Shown here: in pieces, positions 5,903 through 6,962 of the stretch
Layout of the letters: the number at the start of each line of letters is the position of its first letter
How positions within the stretch are numbered: the first letter of the stretch is position 1
Assembly (NCBI GenBank): GCA_017555465.1
Contig: JAFZGH010000186.1
Location: 1 to 6,962 of the forward strand
Source of the DNA: Akkermansia sp.
GTDB lineage: Bacteria; Verrucomicrobiota; Verrucomicrobiia; Verrucomicrobiales; Akkermansiaceae
Direction: 5' to 3'
DNA: 6,962 nt
Notes under the pieces: generated by a model
Told to the model about the DNA's origin: nothing
The model's input: the letters and a program-made list of their open reading frames with translations, nothing else
Databases searched by the model: none
Position numbers and translations under genes: made by a program

Positions 5903-6937
5903 TTACTTGGTGCTGGCGGCGTCCAGTTTTTCACGCACCTTGGCTTCAATCTCGGCGTAGAGCTCGGGATTGTTGCGCAGGGTGTCCTTGGCGGCATCGC
6001 GCCCCTGGGCAAGCTGCCCGCCGTTGTAGCTGAACCAGGAGCCGCGCTTCTGCACGATGTCGAACTCCATGGCCAGGTCGATGAGGCTGCCCACGCTGGA
6101 GATACCCTCGTTGTACATGATGTCGAACTCGCATTCCTTGAAAGGCGGTGCCACCTTGTTCTTCACCACCTTGAGCTTGGTGCGGTTGCCGGAAACCGAG
6201 CCGTCTGTGCCTTTGATCTGGCCGATGCGTCGGATATCGCAGCGTACGGAGGCGTAGAACTTCAGCGCGCGGCCGCCGGGGGTGGTCTCCGGGTTGCCGA
6301 ACATCACGCCAATCTTCTCGCGGATCTGGTTCGTGAAGATGCAGATAGTGCGGGCCTTGGAGATGAGGGCGGTGAGCTTGCGCAGGGCGGCGCTCATCAG
6401 GCGAGCCTGGGCACCCACTGTGCTGTCGCCGATTTCGCCTTCCAGCTCCTGCTTGGTGACCAGGGCAGCCACAGAGTCCACCACCACCACATCGATGGCG
6501 TTGGAGCGCACCAGGGCTTCGCAGATCTGCAGGGCTTCCTCGCCGCTGTTCGGCTGGGAGACCAGCAGGTCATCCAGGTTCACGCCCAGCTTGGCAGCAT
6601 AAGCGGGGTCGAGCGCGTGCTCCACGTCAATGAATGCTGCCAGACCGCCGGCCTTCTGGGCCTGGGCAATCACGGTCAGGGTTAGCGTGGTCTTACCGGA
6701 GGATTCCGGCCCGAAAACTTCCACGATTCGGCCACGCGGGAAACCACCCACGCCCAGCGCGCGGTCGATTAAGAGGTTGCCGGTCGGAATCGTCTCCACC
6801 TCCATGGTCTTGCGGTCGCCCAGACGCATGATGGCATTTTCACCAAAATCTTTCTGAATCTGAAGCATAGCGGCATCCAGCGCGCGCTGGCGCTGTGCCA
6901 TCAGCTTATCTTGCTCAAGGGTAATCTCTTTACTCAT
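5903..6937 (-). CDS. recA: Recombinase RecA
   Basis: A 344-residue cytoplasmic ATPase that forms filaments on single-stranded DNA, catalyses homologous strand exchange and stimulates LexA-type self-cleavage. Seen in the sequence: Walker A GPESSGKT (76-83), catalytic-Glu motif FIDVEHALDP (102-111, Glu106), Walker B VVVVDS (150-155, Asp154), DNA-binding loop L1 around EIGDSTVG (168-175), and loop L2 after NQIREKIGVMFGNPETTPGG. Numbering runs 10 ahead of E. coli RecA. Loop L1 has Thr173 where E. coli has His163. The C-terminus ends KLDAASTK and lacks the acidic tail of E. coli RecA. The ATG at 6937 (MSKEITLEQ) is preferred; an in-frame GTG at 6946 would add only MWH. No Shine-Dalgarno sequence is seen in the 25 nt before the ATG that lie within the window. 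The gene ends 12 nt before a strong terminator, so it probably forms its own unit, but its upstream region lies beyond the window edge and any LexA box there cannot be judged. Confidence 0.98.
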   Translation of the reverse strand: MSKEITLEQDKLMAQRQRALDAAMLQIQKDFGENAIMRLGDRKTMEVETIPTGNLLIDRALGVGGFPRGRIVEVFGPESSGKTTLTLTVIAQAQKAGGLAAFIDVEHALDPAYAAKLGVNLDDLLVSQPNSGEEALQICEALVRSNAIDVVVVDSVAALVTKQELEGEIGDSTVGAQARLMSAALRKLTALISKARTICIFTNQIREKIGVMFGNPETTPGGRALKFYASVRCDIRRIGQIKGTDGSVSGNRTKLKVVKNKVAPPFKECEFDIMYNEGISSVGSLIDLAMEFDIVQKRGSWFSYNGGQLAQGRDAAKDTLRNNPELYAEIEAKVREKLDAASTK

Positions 6938-6962
6938 ATGCCACACAGTCTACCCGTTTCCC

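Noticed and set aside
5860..6012. Upstream in-frame extension of the SprT-like gene (start at 6012)
   Set aside because: It would overlap the end of recA and run through the terminator; the added 51 residues are an out-of-frame reading of recA with no family similarity.
6938..6946. GTG start adding three residues (MWH) to RecA
   Set aside because: The ATG at 6937 gives a normal RecA N-terminus. The weak GGGTAG before the GTG is not convincing.

Overview
The window is a G+C-rich bacterial chromosome segment with five genes, all read from the minus strand. No plus-strand gene, tRNA, rRNA, CRISPR array or insertion sequence was recognised. In transcription order (high to low coordinate) the genes are recA (6937-5903), a SprT-like zinc metalloprotease (5859-5302), a class A penicillin-binding protein (5299-2837), a secreted GHL10/DigH-type glycosyl hydrolase (2821-1412), and an MFS sugar-porter-type transporter (1326 to beyond base 1). 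The transporter's 3' end lies outside the window.

A Gram-negative host is likely, because there is a periplasm-targeted DigH-like hydrolase, a bifunctional PBP1A-like enzyme with the usual C-terminal motif, and an XylE/GalP-like porter. The overall style (G+C-rich, no visible Shine-Dalgarno sequences, this mix of families) is compatible with the PVC group, for example Verrucomicrobiota related to Akkermansia. This is a tentative impression, not a proof.

Layout. RecA ends in a strong intrinsic terminator (5861-5890) whose U-tract is one base from the start codon of the SprT-like gene. The SprT-like, PBP1A and GHL10 genes then follow with gaps of 2 and 15 nt, the arrangement of one transcription unit. 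The unit contains a peptidoglycan synthase followed by a probable glycan-strand hydrolase, so its last two genes plausibly serve cell-wall growth or division. The SprT-like protein is a probable cytoplasmic zinc protease of unknown target. An 85-nt gap follows, with a near-consensus sigma-70 promoter for the transporter. Its -10 box is only 10 nt from the ATG, so the transporter mRNA should be essentially leaderless. An 11-bp inverted repeat overlaps that promoter and could be an operator.

The most unusual observations are the predicted leaderless transporter promoter with its overlapping inverted repeat, a large hydrophilic insertion after TM9 of the transporter, the terminator abutting the SprT-like start codon, and the lack of a Shine-Dalgarno sequence at all five starts. 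Otherwise the region is a fairly ordinary housekeeping segment. I see no evidence for a new defence or mobile system.
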